A stretch of 64,000 nucleotides of DNA from Posidonia oceanica (taxonomy: Eukaryota; Streptophyta; Magnoliopsida; Alismatales; Posidoniaceae), in contig JAZBRS010000026.1 of the NCBI GenBank assembly GCA_037176725.1, positions 153,833,501 through 153,897,500 of the forward strand, in the 5' to 3' direction. Under the pieces are notes generated by a model. The model worked only from the letters and a program-made list of their open reading frames with translations. It was not told where the DNA came from and did no database searches. This document shows, one piece after another, positions 48,221 through 60,900 of the stretch. The position numbers and the translations under genes were made by a program. The first letter of the stretch is position 1. Each line of letters begins with the position of its first letter.

Positions 48221-49326
48221 TGTTGGCAAAATTACCTCATCTCGGTTTTGATGATAACAAAATAATTTGTGTTATAATCCTTCTTATTAGGTTAAGAAAG
48301 CGTTCTTATAGACCTTAAAAAAGAAGAAGGCAAAATAGCTCATGGAGCTTCAATGAAGACATGAAGACTTGTGTTCAATTCTAAATATGTAACTTTTGTA
48401 TTATGTTTGAGTTGTAATATATCTTTTGTAAAATCTCCAAAAATCATGAAAGAGTGACCTAGTTAACCCTAGAGTACCTTAGGTTAGAAGCACTTAAGTT
48501 AGAAGCAAGTGGTTCGAGAAAATTTGCAAAAAGCTTCTAAGTCATGGAAATTGTGTATGCAGAGTTTTTATGCAAAATAGTATACTGAAATTTTATTGTC
48601 TACTGAATCAGAGATTTTCGGCATACCAAAATTTTACGGTCTACCGAATTGGTCGTATTTGCTATAACAATCTAAGCTAAAACGGCATACCGAAAAATTT
48701 CGGTCTACCATTTTACTAGCCGTTTGTGAACATTGAAAGAGTCATTAGAGACAAACTTTTACCCATGTTTTCTTATAAATAGGACCCTCATTCATCACAT
48801 AGACAACACACATTATATAGAGCTTCAAGCCACATTATTTTCCAAGCATTCCACTCCTATTTTGTTAGAAAGATTTTCAAAACAAGAGAGATACATTCTC
48901 ATCATTTCCACATTGCTAAAAGAGTTTTGGGAGATATAGAAAAGAGTCAACAGAGTTGTAATTTTCAGTTTTCTTCTTCAGAAGCGAGAAAGGTTACCGC
49001 GGTTTTTACGGGAGCTTGGCGTGGTCTCGTCAAGGTGTACAACAAGATCTTGGTTCGGAACAAGATCAAAGTTAAGGTAACTCTCGAGGGGATTTCTCGA
49101 GGAGTGGACTAGGCTGAGGAGGCTGAACCACTATAAAATTACTTGTGTATATTTTCATTGCCTCTCATCCCCTTCTATACATGTTTTAGTTTAAACATTC
49201 AAATCCGTATCTCCATATTTCATTTACTTGCTAGTTTGCTTAAAATAGTTAAAGAGAATTTAAATCCACAGTTATCATTTAAATCACTATTCACCCTCCC
49301 CTCTAGTAAAGCCTAGAATCCTAACA
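48221..49326 (+). mobile_element. Solo Ty1/copia LTR inside the first TRIM interior
   Basis: TGTTGGCAAAATTACC...AATCCTAACA, with the perfect duplication GTAAG (48216-48220 and 49327-49331). Same family as 42028 and 16463. Removing it restores a normal 143-bp TRIM interior. CGGCATACCGAA and CGGTCTACCGAA motifs lie at 48590-48715. Confidence 0.93.
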
Positions 49327-49431
49327 GTAAGTGTTATACTTAAAGGAGTGGGAGCCACCTCTAGAATCCTACACTGCTTGATTATGATTGTGGACTCTAA
49401 CGAGGACGTCAAATGTTCAAATAGGGGATAT

Positions 49432-49587
49432 TGTAACATGCCGAGATTTAGTCCCACATTGCTTAGAAAAAGAAGTGGGGTTAAATAAAGACTAGGATCA
49501 ATTGCTATATCAACTTTAACTTAAGCATTTTAGTTTCGGTTGTTGAGACTAAGGTTGTTGTGGATCAGTTGGGCCTGTGTCGTTATA
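49432..49587 (+). repeat. TRIM LTR 2 with following primer site
   Basis: A 156-bp copy ending GTCGTTATA, then AATGGTATCAGAACC (primer site from 49590). Representative undisturbed unit together with LTR 3 at 49730-49889. Confidence 0.88.
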
Positions 49588-50039
49588 AATGGTATCAGAA
49601 CCTAAACCTATCGGAATGTGTGATTTAAGTGCTACACTCAAAGGAGTGGAAGCTACCTCTAGAATCTTATATCACTTGGTTACGATTGTAGACTCTGACG
49701 AGAATGTCCGAAGTTCAAATAGTGGATATTGTAACATCCTGAGGTTTAGTCCCACATTGCTGAGAAAAAGAAGTGGATGGAGCTAAATAAAGACTAGGAT
49801 CAACTATCATATCAACTTCAACTTAAGTATTTTAGGCTTAATTATTGGGTCTGAGGTTGTTATGAGCTAGTTGGAATAAGGTCGTTACAAATGGTATCAG
49901 AACCTAGATCAGTTGGAAATGTAGGAATTAAGTACTATACTCAAAGGAGTGGAAGTCACCTTTAGAATCCTACATCGCCTAGTTATAATTGTGGACTCTA
50001 ATGAGGACGTTAGATGTTCAAATGAGGGATATTGTAATA

Positions 50040-50248
50040 TGTAACACCCGGGAATTAATTTTCCTTATAATTATGCTTGTTTAATGAATTCCTTCACTTT
50101 GGTCGGGTGTTGTTGGCCTCACGGGCCCCACTTGAGTTCTTGTAGGCCCCATCTGTGGTTTGTGTGGGTCTCCATCTGTATTGTTGTAGTGGACTCCCAC
50201 TTGTGGTAGTTGGTGGGACAGATTGTGGTCTGGTCCCTGTGTTTCTCC

Positions 50249-50280
<32 letters not shown>

Positions 50281-53098
50281 TCCTTTCTTTCTCTCTCTCT
50301 CTCTCTTTCCCCCTCTCTCTCTCTTTCCCCTCCATCCTCTCTCTCACGTGCCTCCCCCTCCTCTTCTCCTCTCCCCCCCTTCCCACGCGCGTGCCCCCTT
50401 CCTCCTCCTCATGTGTGCGTCCCTCTCTCCCCCTCATCCTCGTGCCGATCTTCCTCCTCCTCCCTGCGACATGCCCTAGCCGGCGACGCCCTCTCCTCCT
50501 CCTCCCCCTCTCCCCACCGATCTCTCCCCTTCCTTCCTTTCTCCCTCCTCCTCCTTTCCCCTTTCCTCCCCCTCCCGTCCTCTCCTTCCTCCTCCTCCTC
50601 TTCTCCTCTGTTGGCGACTGTGGGTGGTGGCCGGTGTGCGGTGGCCAGCGGTGGTGCGGCGGCGAGCTCCGGACGTCGTCCCGTGGAGCGGCGTGCTCGG
50701 TGTGCGTGTGGACCGTCGGTGGACAGAGGTTGGCCCTCTGTCCCAAGGTACACGCCTCGTCCTAGAAGCCTATTTATTTTAAAATTTCCTTGCATGCTTC
50801 CCTTGTTATGATTTGTATATTATATTTAAGTTTGGCAATTTTTTTAGGGATTTATATGCATTTAGGCGAATTTATTTGGCTTCAGTTAGTTTATATCTTG
50901 AATGTGGATTTTTGGTGGTTTCTTGAGCTGTGGGCTCAAGAACGCCTTGAAATTGATATGCTTGTGTTCCTTGGCATATATGAAATGTCATGGAAGTGTT
51001 TTGGTAATTTTTAGAGATTTATTGTAGTTTTTGGCCAAATATATGGCTGGAATGACTTAAATGCTTGAATTGTGGTTTTCCGGTGAATTCTGATGTTTTG
51101 GGCCTCGGATTGAGGCGGTTGTGATATATTTGTGTTGCTCGAACTGAGACGCTCGTTTGCATGTGTTGCGCGCCCAGTTTGGCGCGGATTTGATATTGTT
51201 TCGGGATTTTTATAGAAATTGACTTGAGTTTTGGATTTCCGGTGTTTTCCCACGTTGCGTACCTCGGAATGCCATATCGAGGGTATGGTTGCATTCCTTC
51301 TTTTATTCCGGAGATTCCGGTATATGGCACGCTCGTTTTCGAGTTTGTTTCGGACAATCGGAGGTTTAAGTCGGTTCTTTAAGTTTTCTGAACTGACCTG
51401 GAATGGAGTCCGTTGGTAGAACGGAGTCCCATTTTCCCTTAGTCTGGAGTTCCGTTTTAGGAATGGAGCCCCGTTTTTCCCTGGTCCGGAGTCCCGTTTT
51501 TGGGCGGAGTCCCGTTTGCAATAGCAAAATGGAGCGCCAGTCCAAGACGGAGCTCCGTTCCAGTGCTGAGTTGTGAACCTTAGCCTTGATCCAGCATTCC
51601 GGTGTATTTCGGCGTGCCGAATCAGAGGCTGAGTGTTTTCTCAGCGAATGTTTTCCAGTGTGGTTTTCCTCGATTGGTTTTTGAACTTTTGGTGCTTTAG
51701 TCCATGATATTTGATAAATGTTTTCAAAGAGATTTTTGAGGAAAATATGAATGGTTTGCAAATGGTTTTTGCCGAGGTTTTGCATGGCCGAAAACGTAGG
51801 AGTTGTGTTGGTTGGACCTGGAGATGCGACGGCGTTCCTGGTGTGTCACACACTTCTCCTGGGTTGAGATTTGGGGGTCGGGATGCTGGCCGTACCTAGC
51901 GGTATCGTAGCAGCGGACTCGGAAGGTGTGACACTCCTACGTAGCTGGGCGTGATATCCTAGTTGTTACGGGCATCGAGGCTCGCCTTGTTTTGGATGCC
52001 GGCTGAGCCTAGGGATTAGAGCCTCTAGTGGTTTGGGACACTGGTGCTGGCTGAGCCTAGGGGTTGGAGCCTCTAGTGGTTCAGAGCACTGAGTTGAAGT
52101 CGCCGTATATTAGGCGTGTCCTGTGGTTTGTCCTGAGTGAGGACAGCTTGCCCAGTTGGGGTGAGTAGCTTTCCCTGGTGGGGGATCGCTTTTGAGGCGT
52201 CTCTAGTGACGAGATGCTGGGATGGACACGCTCCTCCACAGGGTGGGTGTTCGTGGCAGTGCAGTGAGCTGCAGGAGTGAATCCTTAGCTACTGCTTGAG
52301 TTCATATCGGTTGCTTGGCGCCAGGCAATACGATCAGTTGGGGTTTTGTACCCATGGGGCTGTGTTTTGTTGTTCCTGGCCGTATTAGCCCTTAAGCTTT
52401 GTCTGAGTTTGGGCTTCGTGTGTTTTGAGGCCATATTTAGGTCAGTTGCTTTCCGCCTGTGTGTGGCGTGAGTTTGTGTTTTGAGTTTTGAGCCGTATTA
52501 GGCCAGTTGCTTTCCGCCCGTGTGTGACGTGAGTTTTTGGTTTTGAGCTTTGGACCGGTGGGCCATTATATTAATTGATCTTTAGCTTTGCGAGGTATTT
52601 CCGCCTTTTCTTGGCCAGTGGGCCGAGTGCTTTCCCAGCTTGAGAGGTTGGAGGGTTTTGAGTGGTTTTGAGGTTTGGACCGGTGGGCCGTGGCTTTGTG
52701 AATTATATTTTGTAAACGCCTGTCTTCCCTGGTTTTAACTTGTTGGCTTTGGGAAGGGTGTTTTATTGATTTATATTGATTGTTGTTGACCCAGATTTTG
52801 GGGTTTTACCGGTTGTACCGTAGTTGAAGTTTTACGTCGGTTTCTCGTGTGATTTTTGCGAGGTGTGTGCTGGGTGACGATTTCTAGGTTACTCACGTGT
52901 GCTTGTTTGGTTTTCAGGTGCAGATGATTATCTGATTTGGAGTATAGTGCATATAGAGGGAGTCACGTAACTGTCCACTGTAGGTTCCTGACATTGATAT
53001 TTGTTGTGTAGCCCAGTAGTTTATTTTAATTATAATAGTTAATTAAGTTTTAAAAATTTGTGGGCTTGGTTTTGTTGGTAACGACTTGGGTCGTTATA
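50040..53098 (+). repeat. 5' LTR of the Ty3 element
   Basis: TGTAACACCCGGG...GGGTCGTTATA. It contains a CT microsatellite and C-rich leader (50240-50620), a donor-like CCCAAG/GTACAC (50748), ACGGAGYCCCGTTT palindromic words (51405-51570), and a TTGGTTTTCAG/GTGCAG acceptor-like site (52917). The long frames in the CT tract are not genes. Confidence 0.93.
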
Positions 53099-53102
53099 GG
53101 TT

Positions 53103-53115
53103 TGGTATCAGAGCC
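53103..53115 (+). other. Primer binding site, initiator-Met tRNA
   Basis: TGGTATCAGAGCC four bases after the 5' LTR; exact complement of the plant initiator-Met tRNA 3' end. Confidence 0.95.
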
Positions 53116-53271
53116 TAGGTTCACTAGGTTGCACTAGCGTAGGAGTGGTCAGTCTAGTAACTACATAGGGAATTGCATATTATGATCGAGTCTCCACATT
53201 TTGTTTGGCATATATTGTTGCTTGTCTTATTGGCTGTGGTGCAAGTTTTCTTACTTCTCTCCCGATTCAGC

Positions 53272-54461
53272 ATGTCTCGCCGTGGTCGCCGAAAGGATAA
53301 GGCCTCTGCTAAGGAACCTAGCTCTCGAGAGGAGAGTGGTTGGCAGGGTGTACGGACGGAGTTGCGAGGTTGGTTGCATGGGATCTCTCAGGCTTTTGGC
53401 AAGAGTGGCCCTGCTAGAGCGTTTGAGGGAGATCCGTGGCTTCACCAATTGAGTAAGCTCCACCCGCCGACGTTCAAGGGTACTGGTACTTCTCAGGAGA
53501 GCGAGGCATGGCTGCGAAAGATTGAGAAGTTCTTGGATAGTTTGGCGTGCCCAGCGGAGTACTGGGTGCGGTTGGCTGCCTTTCAGCTCGACGGCGATGC
53601 CGATGAGTGGTGGAGAGCCACTAGGCGACTGAAGTTCCTGAATTCTATAACGGTCGACATCAAGTGGAAGGACTTCGAAGCTGCATTCCATGAGAAGTAC
53701 TTCCCAAGCCATGTGAGGAGCCGATTCGACCGAGAATTCCGGAGTCTGCAACAGGGCAGGATGTCTGTGGCTGAGTATGAAGCCTCTTTTGCCCGATTGG
53801 AGAGGTCGCCCAAGTCTTTGATTCTGAGAAAAGACGGGCGGAGAGATTTCTGAAAGGCCTTCAACCCAGGTTGAGGGTGAAGGTGATGGGCTGCCGATGT
53901 GTGACGGTAGCTGAGATTGTCCAGATGGCTTCCCGCTTTGAAGAGGAGTATAACCAGTATGTGAGTGGTCACTCCAAGGAGAAGGCCAAGTTGCCCTTCA
54001 CTTCCCAATTTTCTGTCTCTAGTCCACCGAATTCCAGTGGCATGGGTAGCCCAGGGAAGTGAAAGAAGGACAAATCTGGTGGTGGTTCTGGTGCCCAGCG
54101 TAGTTTTGCTTGAGGTGGTGATGGTGTTGGCCCTACCTCTAGCGCTCGGCACAGCTTTGCAGGAGTTAGTAGCATCGGTCCGAGTCAGGTTACTTTGAGT
54201 GGAAAGGGTAGTGCTCAGTGTTTCCAGTGTAGCCAGGTGGGTTACTTTGCAGCGTACTGCCCTCGAACACAGCAGGTGACGAATCGGAGCGGAGTTGTGT
54301 GCTACAACTGCGGGAGATCGGGACATGTGCAGAGGATGTGCTCGGATCCTCCCAAGTGAGTGGGGAACGTGCCACAGCAGCCGACCTGGGGGCGAGTGTT
54401 CACTATTTCGGCTCGTGACTGTGGGTCCTCTAGTAATGTTGTAGAGGGTAAGTCCCTGTAG
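53272..54461 (+). pseudogene. Ty3 gag (capsid and zinc knuckles), frameshifted
   Basis: The ATG at 53272 (MSRRGRRKDKA) is preferred over the in-frame 53173 start because the upstream part is hydrophobic and unlike gag. The capsid (retrotrans_gag) region covers residues of about 60-190: HPPTFKGTG, AWLRKIEKFLD, AAFQLDGDADEWW, FEAAFHEKYFP, FRSLQQGRMSVAEYEASF. A one-base frameshift near 53810 moves reading to SEKRRAERFLKGLQPRLR. Two nucleocapsid knuckles follow: CFQCSQVGYFAAYC (His replaced by Tyr) and CYNCGRSGHVQRMC (intact). Stops at 54060, 54111, 54357 and 54459 are mostly TGG-to-TGA or CAG-to-TAG type. Dead copy. Confidence 0.9.
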
Positions 54462-54538
54462 TTTTCTTTGGGTGGTGTGACCCAATGTTACTGTTGTTGT
54501 TGTTGTTGTTGTTGTTTCTTTCCCTTGTAATATGAACC

Positions 54539-57500
54539 TTGTTTTTTAATGGGGATGCTGTTGGTTGTGCTTTGACCTTAGGTTCTTATCTTGTGGCGGG
54601 CCAAATGATCAAAGTTCTGTTTGACTCAGGGAGTACTTTCTCTTTTATCTCCGAGTCTTTTGCGGCGGAGCTGGATGATGTGCCAGCGAAGTTAACTTTC
54701 CACCTGAACGTGGTAACGCCGCTGGGTGAGCTTAGTTTGGCGTGGAGATATCTACCTTCTATTGATCTGGAGCTGAATGGCCGAGAGTTCGATGCCACTC
54801 TCATTCTCATGGGCATGAATGAGTATGACGTTATCTTGGGCATGGACTGGCTGGGCCAATATTCTGCTTTAATCGACTTTGCTCGTAGGAGGATTTTCTT
54901 TGGTGCTGCTGAGGTTGGTTCCTTCTTTGTGCAAAGTGTGCGCCAGGGTGAGCCTAAGCTTGTGATTTCTGCTGTGAAGGCTTACAAGTCTTTGGCTCGG
55001 GGTTGTGTGGGGTAACTTGCTAGTGTGGTTACCTCTCCTTCTCCGGAGTCGAGTGTTCACAACATATCTGTTGTGTGTGAATATCCCGACGTTTTCCCGG
55101 ATGATTTGCCTGGCATGCCACCTCACAGGGAAGTGGAGTTCTTTATTGAGCTGACTCCGGGCAGTGGTGCTGTTGCGAAGAATCCTTATCGGATAGCGCC
55201 AACTGAGCTGCGGGAGCTGAAGGCCCAGTTGCAGGAGTTGTTGGACAAGGGATTCATCAGGCCAAGTGTGTCTCCGTGGGTAGCACCTGTCTTATTCGTC
55301 CGTAAGAAGGATGGTTCACTCTGACTGTGTGTAGACTATCGGATATTGAATCAGCTTACAGTGAAGAACAAGTATCCCTTGCCCCATGTGGAAGACCTGT
55401 TTGATCAGTTGCAGTCTGCCTTCGTCTTCTCGAAGATTGATCTGAGATCAGGATATCACCAGTTGAGGATCCATGATTTAGACATTCAGAAGACTACTTT
55501 CCGGACGCGGTATGGCCATTTTGAATTCGTGGTTATACCCTTTGGCTTGACCAATGCCCCTACCGCATTCATGGAATTGATGAATCGGATCTTCAGGCCT
55601 TTCTTAGACTAGTTTGTGGTGGTCTTTGTAGACGACATCTTGGTCTACTCCTCAGATGAGGCAGCTCATGCCCAACATCTGAGGGCGGTGTTGAATGTTC
55701 TGAGGCAGCACCAGCTGTACGCCAAGTTCTCCACGTGTGAGTTCTGGTTGAGGGAGGTTTTGTTTCTTGGCCACCTTATCTCTGGAGACAGCGTCAAAGT
55801 TGATCCTGTCAAGGTTGAGGCTGTTAGCAATTGGCAGAGACTCAGGAGTGTGTCTGAGATTAGAAGTTTCCTTGGGTTGGCAGGTTACTACAGGAGGTTT
55901 ATTAGGGATTTCTCTTCTATTGCTTCATCCCTGACAGCTCTCACCAAACAAGGGGTTCTATTTATTTGGGACCAAGATTGTGAGGCGAGTTTCAATGAGT
56001 TGAAGGCTCGTTTAACTTCTGCTCCTGTTCTGATCTTGCCTTCTGGTGGTGGTGGCTTCACTGTGTATAGTGATACTAGTGGTGTTGGGTTGGGTAGTGT
56101 TTTGATGCAGCGTGGCAATGTTGTGGCTTATGCCTCCCGTTAGTTGAAAGACCACGAGAAGAACTACCTTACCCATGATCTTGAGATGGCTGTCGTTGTG
56201 TTCGCGCTGAAGCTTTGGCGACACTACTTGTATGGGGAGCAGTTTGAGGTCTACACGGATCACAAGAGTATGAAGTATATATTTACTCAGAAGGACTTCA
56301 ACATGCAGCAGCGGAGGTGGGTGGAGTATCTCAAGGACTATGATTTCAGTTTGTCCTACCACCCTGGGAAGGCCAACGTGGTCGCCGATGCTCTGAGTTG
56401 GCGTACGCACGTTATGGCTAGCCTGATAGTGAAGGAGTGGACCATGTTGGAGGATTTGGCTAACTGTGGACTCAAGAAACTACGTCGGGGAGTAGGCGAT
56501 GCCTATATGGCGAGCTTGTCTGTTCGTCCTAAGCTAGTGGAGTTCGTTATTGTTTGTCGGCAGACAAATTCCTTCTTTCAGCCGACTGTTGAGAAGTTGC
56601 ACGTTTGGGAAGCGTCGGACTTTTCTCTTGGCGTACATGGGGAGCTGAGGTTTGATCAGCGTTTGTTTGTGCCCCAGTACGAGGAGGCCAGGCGGAGGTT
56701 ACTGGATGAAGCTCATAGATCCAAGTACACCGTCCACTCAGGATCCACGAATATGTATCGGGATCTGAAGCAGAATTTTTGATGACTTGGCATGAAAAGA
56801 GAAGTTGCTAACTATGTGGCAAGGTGTGTGACCTGCCAGCTAGTCAAGGCAAAGCACCTGAGACCTGGAGGAACTCTACAGTCTTTGAGTATACCGGAAT
56901 GGAAATGGGAGCACATCTCTGTGGATTTTGTGACTGCATTGCCACGTTCTCCGAGAAAGAACGACACCGTGTGGGTGATCGTTGATCGGCTAATGAAGTC
57001 AGCTCATCTTCCTTTACGGCGGTTGGCAGAACTGTACGTATCGGAGATCGTTCGGCTGCATGGTGTTCCTATATTTATTGTGTCTGATAGAGACACGTGG
57101 TTTACCTCAAGGTTCTTTTGGACTCTGCAGGAGGCTTTTAGCATGGTACTCAATTTCAGTACAGCTTTCCACCCTCAGTCGGACGGTCAGACAGAGCGGA
57201 CTATCTAGACTCTGGAGGATATGTTGAGAGCTTGTGTCCTGGATTTGCAAGGAAGTTGGGAGGACCACCTACCGTTGATTGAGTTTGCCTACAACAATAG
57301 CTATCACTCTATCATCGGGATGGCACCATATGAGACTCTGTATGGTAGGCCCTGCAGATCCCCGTTTTGCTGGAGCGAGGTAGGTGAGCGGCAGCTTTTT
57401 GGTCCGGAACTTGTGCAGTAGTATGCGGACAAGGTGGACTTCATCCGCAGAAGGCTTCTGACTGCACAGTGTCGGTAGAAAAGTTATGCTAACCAGAGGC

Positions 57501-57945
57501 GGAGATCGTTGGAGTTTCTGGTGCGAGACTTTGTGTTCTTTAAGGTTTCACCGAAAAGGACGTGAAGAGGTTTGGCAAGCGTGGGAAGCTGAGTCCCTGC
57601 TATATTGGCCCGTACCAGATCACGTAGAGGGTTGGTGAAGTTGCCTATAGATTGGCCCTACCACCAGAGCTGTCGGCAGTGCACAGCGTGTTTCACGTCT
57701 CCATGCTGAGGAAGTGTCTGGCTGATGTTTCATAGGTGATCCCTGTTCAGCCAGAGGTGCTCTAGGAAGATCTCTCTTATGTTGAGGAGGCTGTCCAGAT
57801 TGTTACTCGCAGAGAACGGGTGTTGCGGAATAAGGTGATTCCGCTGGTTCTTGTGAGATGGCAGCATCATGGAGCAGAAGAGGCCACTTGGGAGCACGAG
57901 AATGACGTCCTTACTCGATACCTGCATCTTTTCGCTTACCCTTGA
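54539..57945 (+). pseudogene. Ty3 pol: protease, RT, RNase H, integrase, chromodomain
   Basis: One frame from 54539 to about 57545, then a one-base shift to 57945. Protease: VLFDSGSTFSFIS and DVILGMDWLG. RT (from about 55080): [27 protein letters not shown], and [10 protein letters not shown] with the catalytic DD at about 55630. RNase [15 protein letters not shown] and [12 protein letters not shown]. Integrase: His-His-Cys-Cys finger (AHRSKYTVH...CVTCQ), first Asp in HISVDF, second in IVSDRD, Glu in TLQEAF. C-terminal GPYQI, VFHVSMLRK, then RNKVIPLVLVRWQHHG and EEATWEHE, a chromodomain-type ending. Stops: 55013, 55322, 55610, 56141, 56780, 56783, 57206, 57419, 57476, and about 57629, 57734 and 57764. 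Frame shift with gag falls at a (TTG)n tract. Confidence 0.92.
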
Positions 57946-57980
57946 TTTCGAGGACGAAATCCTTTTTAAGGTGTTTATGA

Positions 57981-60900
57981 TGTAACACCTGGGAATTCAT
58001 TTTCCTTATAATTATACTTGTTTAATGAATTCCTTTACTTTGGTCGGGTGTTATTGGCCTCACGGGCCCTATTTGAGTTCTTGTGGGCCCCATCTATGTT
58101 TTGTGTGGGTCTCCACCTGTATTATTTTAGTGGACTCATACTTGTGGTAGTTGATGGGACAGATTGTAGCCTGGTCCTTGTGTTTCTCCCTTTCTTTCTC
58201 TCTCTCTCTTTCTCTTCCTTTCTCTCTCTCTCTCTCTCCCCCTCTCTCTCTCTTTCCCCTCCACCCTCTCCCTCACGTGCCTCCCCCCTTCCCACGCACG
58301 TGCCCCCTTCCTCCTCCTCACGCGTGCGTCCCTCTCTCCCCCTCACCCTCGTGCCGATCTTCCTCCTCCTCCCCGCGCCATGCCCTAGCCGGCGGCGCCC
58401 TCTCCTCCTCCTCCCCCTCTCCCCATCGATCTCTCCCCCTCCTTCCTTTCCCCCTCCTCCTCCTTTCCCCCTTCCTTTCTCTCCCGTCCCCTCCTTCCTC
58501 CTCCTCCTCCTCCTCTTCTCCTCTATGGCGGCTGTGGGTGGCGGCCGGCGTGCGGTGGCCGGCGGTGGTGCGGCGGCGAGCTCCGAACGTCGTCCTAGTG
58601 GAGCGGCGTGCTCGGTGTGCTTGTAGACCGCCGGTGGATGGAGGTTGGTCCTCTATCCCAAGGTACACGTCTCGCCTTAAGAGCCTATTTATTTTAGAAT
58701 TTGCCTTGCATGCTTCCTTTGCCATGATTTGTATGTTATATTTAAGTTTGGCAATTTTTTTAGGGATTTATATGCATTTAGGTGAATTTATTTAGCTTCA
58801 GTTAGTTTATAGCTTGAATGTGGATTTTTGGTGGTTTCTTGAGCTGTGGGCTTAAGAACACCTTGAAATTGATATACTTGTGTTCCTTGGCATATATGGA
58901 ATGTCATAGAAGTGTTTTGGTAATTTTTAGAGATTTATTGTGATTTTTGGCCAAATATATGGCTGGAATGACTTAAATGCTTGAATTGTGGTTTTCCGAT
59001 GAATTCCGATGTTTTGGGCCTTGGATTGAGGCGGTTGTGATATATTTGTGTTGCTCGAGTTGAGACGCTCGTTTGCATGTGTTGCGCGCTCAGTTTGGCG
59101 CGGATTTGATATTGTTTCGGGATTTTTATAGAAATTGATTTGAGTTTTGAATTTCCGGTGTTTTCCCACGTTGCGTACCTCGGAATGCCATATCGAGGGT
59201 ATGGTTGCATTTCTTCTTTTATTCCGGAGATTTCAGTATATGGCACGCTCGTTTTTGAGTTTGTTTCGGGCAATCGGGGGTTTAAGTCGTTTCTTTAAGT
59301 TTTTTGAACTGACCTGGAACGGAGCCCCGTTGGTAGAACGGAGTCCCGTTTTTCCCTGGTCTGGAGTTCCGTTTTAGGAACGGAGTCCCGTTTTCCCCTG
59401 GTCCGGAGTCCCGTTTGCTATAGCAAAATGGAGCGCCGGTCCAAGACGGAGCTCCGTTCCAGTGCTGAGTTGTGAACCTTAGCCTTGATCCCGCATTCCG
59501 GTGTATTTCGGTGTGCCGAATTAGAGGCTGAGTGTTTTCTCAGCGAATGTTTTCCAGTATGGTTTCCCTCGGTAGGTTTTTGGGCTTTTGGTGCTTTAGC
59601 CCATGATATTTAATAAATGTTTTCAAAGAGATTTTTGAGGAAAATATGAATGGTTTGCAAATGATTTTTGCCGAGGTTTTCCATGGCCGAAAACCTGGGA
59701 GTTGTGTTGCCTAGACCCAGAGATGCGACGGCGTTCTTGGTGTATCTCATACTTCGCCTGGGTTGAGGTTTGGGGGTCAGGGTGCGGATCGTACCTAGCG
59801 GTATCGTAGCAGCGGACTTAGGAGGTGTGACACTCCTGCGTAGCTAGGCGTGATACCCTAATTGTTACGGGCACCGGGGCTCGCCTTGTTTTGGATGCCG
59901 GCTGAGCCTAGGGGTTAGAGCCTCTAGTGGTTTGGGGCACTGGTGCTGGCTGAGCCTAGGGGTTGGAGCCTCTAGTGGTTCGGAGCACTGAGTTGAGGTC
60001 GCCGTATATTAGGCGTGCCCTGTGGTTTGTCCTGAGTGAGGACAGCTTGCCCAGTTGGGGTGAGTAGCTTTCCCTGGTGGGGGATCGCTTTTGAGGCGTC
60101 TCTAGTAACGAGATACCGGGATGGACACGCTCCTCCATAGGGCGGGTATTCGTGGCAGTGTAGTGAGCTGCAAGGGTGAGTTCCTGGCTACTGCTTGAGG
60201 CTAGATCGATTGCTTGGTGCTAGGCAATACGATCAGTTGTGGTTTTGTGCTCGTGGGGCTGTATTTTGTTGTTGCTGGCCGTATTAGGCCTTGAATTTTG
60301 CCTGAGTTTGGGCTTTGTGTATTTTGGAGCCATATTTAGGCTAGTTGCTTTCCGCCCGTGTGTGGCGTGAGTTTGTGGTTTGAGTTTTCGACCGTATTAG
60401 GCCAGTTGCTTTCTGCCCGTGTGTGGCGTGAGTTTTTGGTTTTATGCTTTGGACCATTATATTAATTGATCTTTAGCTTTGCAGGGTATTTCCGCCTTGT
60501 CTTGGCCAGTGGGCCGAGTGCTTTCTCAGCCTAAGAGGTTGGAGGGTTTTAAGTGATTTTGAGGTTTGGACCGGTGGACCGTGGCTTTGTGAATTATATT
60601 TTGTAAACGCCTGTCTTCTCCGGTTTTAGCTTGTTGGCTTTGGGAAGGGTGTTTTATTGATTTATATTGATTGTTGTTGACCCAAATTTTGGGGTTTTAC
60701 CGGTTGTGCCGTAGTTGAGGTTTTACGCCGGTTTCTCGCGTGATTTTTGCAAGGTGTGTGTTGAGTGACGATTTCTAGGTTATTCACGTGTACTTGTTTG
60801 GTTTTCAGGTGCAGATGATTAGCTGGTTTGGAGTATAGTGTATATAGAGGGAGTTACGTAGCTGTCTACTGCAGGTTCCTGGCATTGATATTTGTTGTGT

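Noticed and set aside
50081..50811. Long frames on both strands (Arg/Glu-rich and Ser/Leu-rich)
   Set aside because: They lie in the CT microsatellite and C-rich leader of the Ty3 LTR and recur in the 3' LTR; compositional artefacts.
53103..53115. tRNA gene fragments at TGGTATCAGAGC sites
   Set aside because: Only the 12-15 bases complementary to the tRNA 3' end are present, always just after an LTR; they are primer sites.
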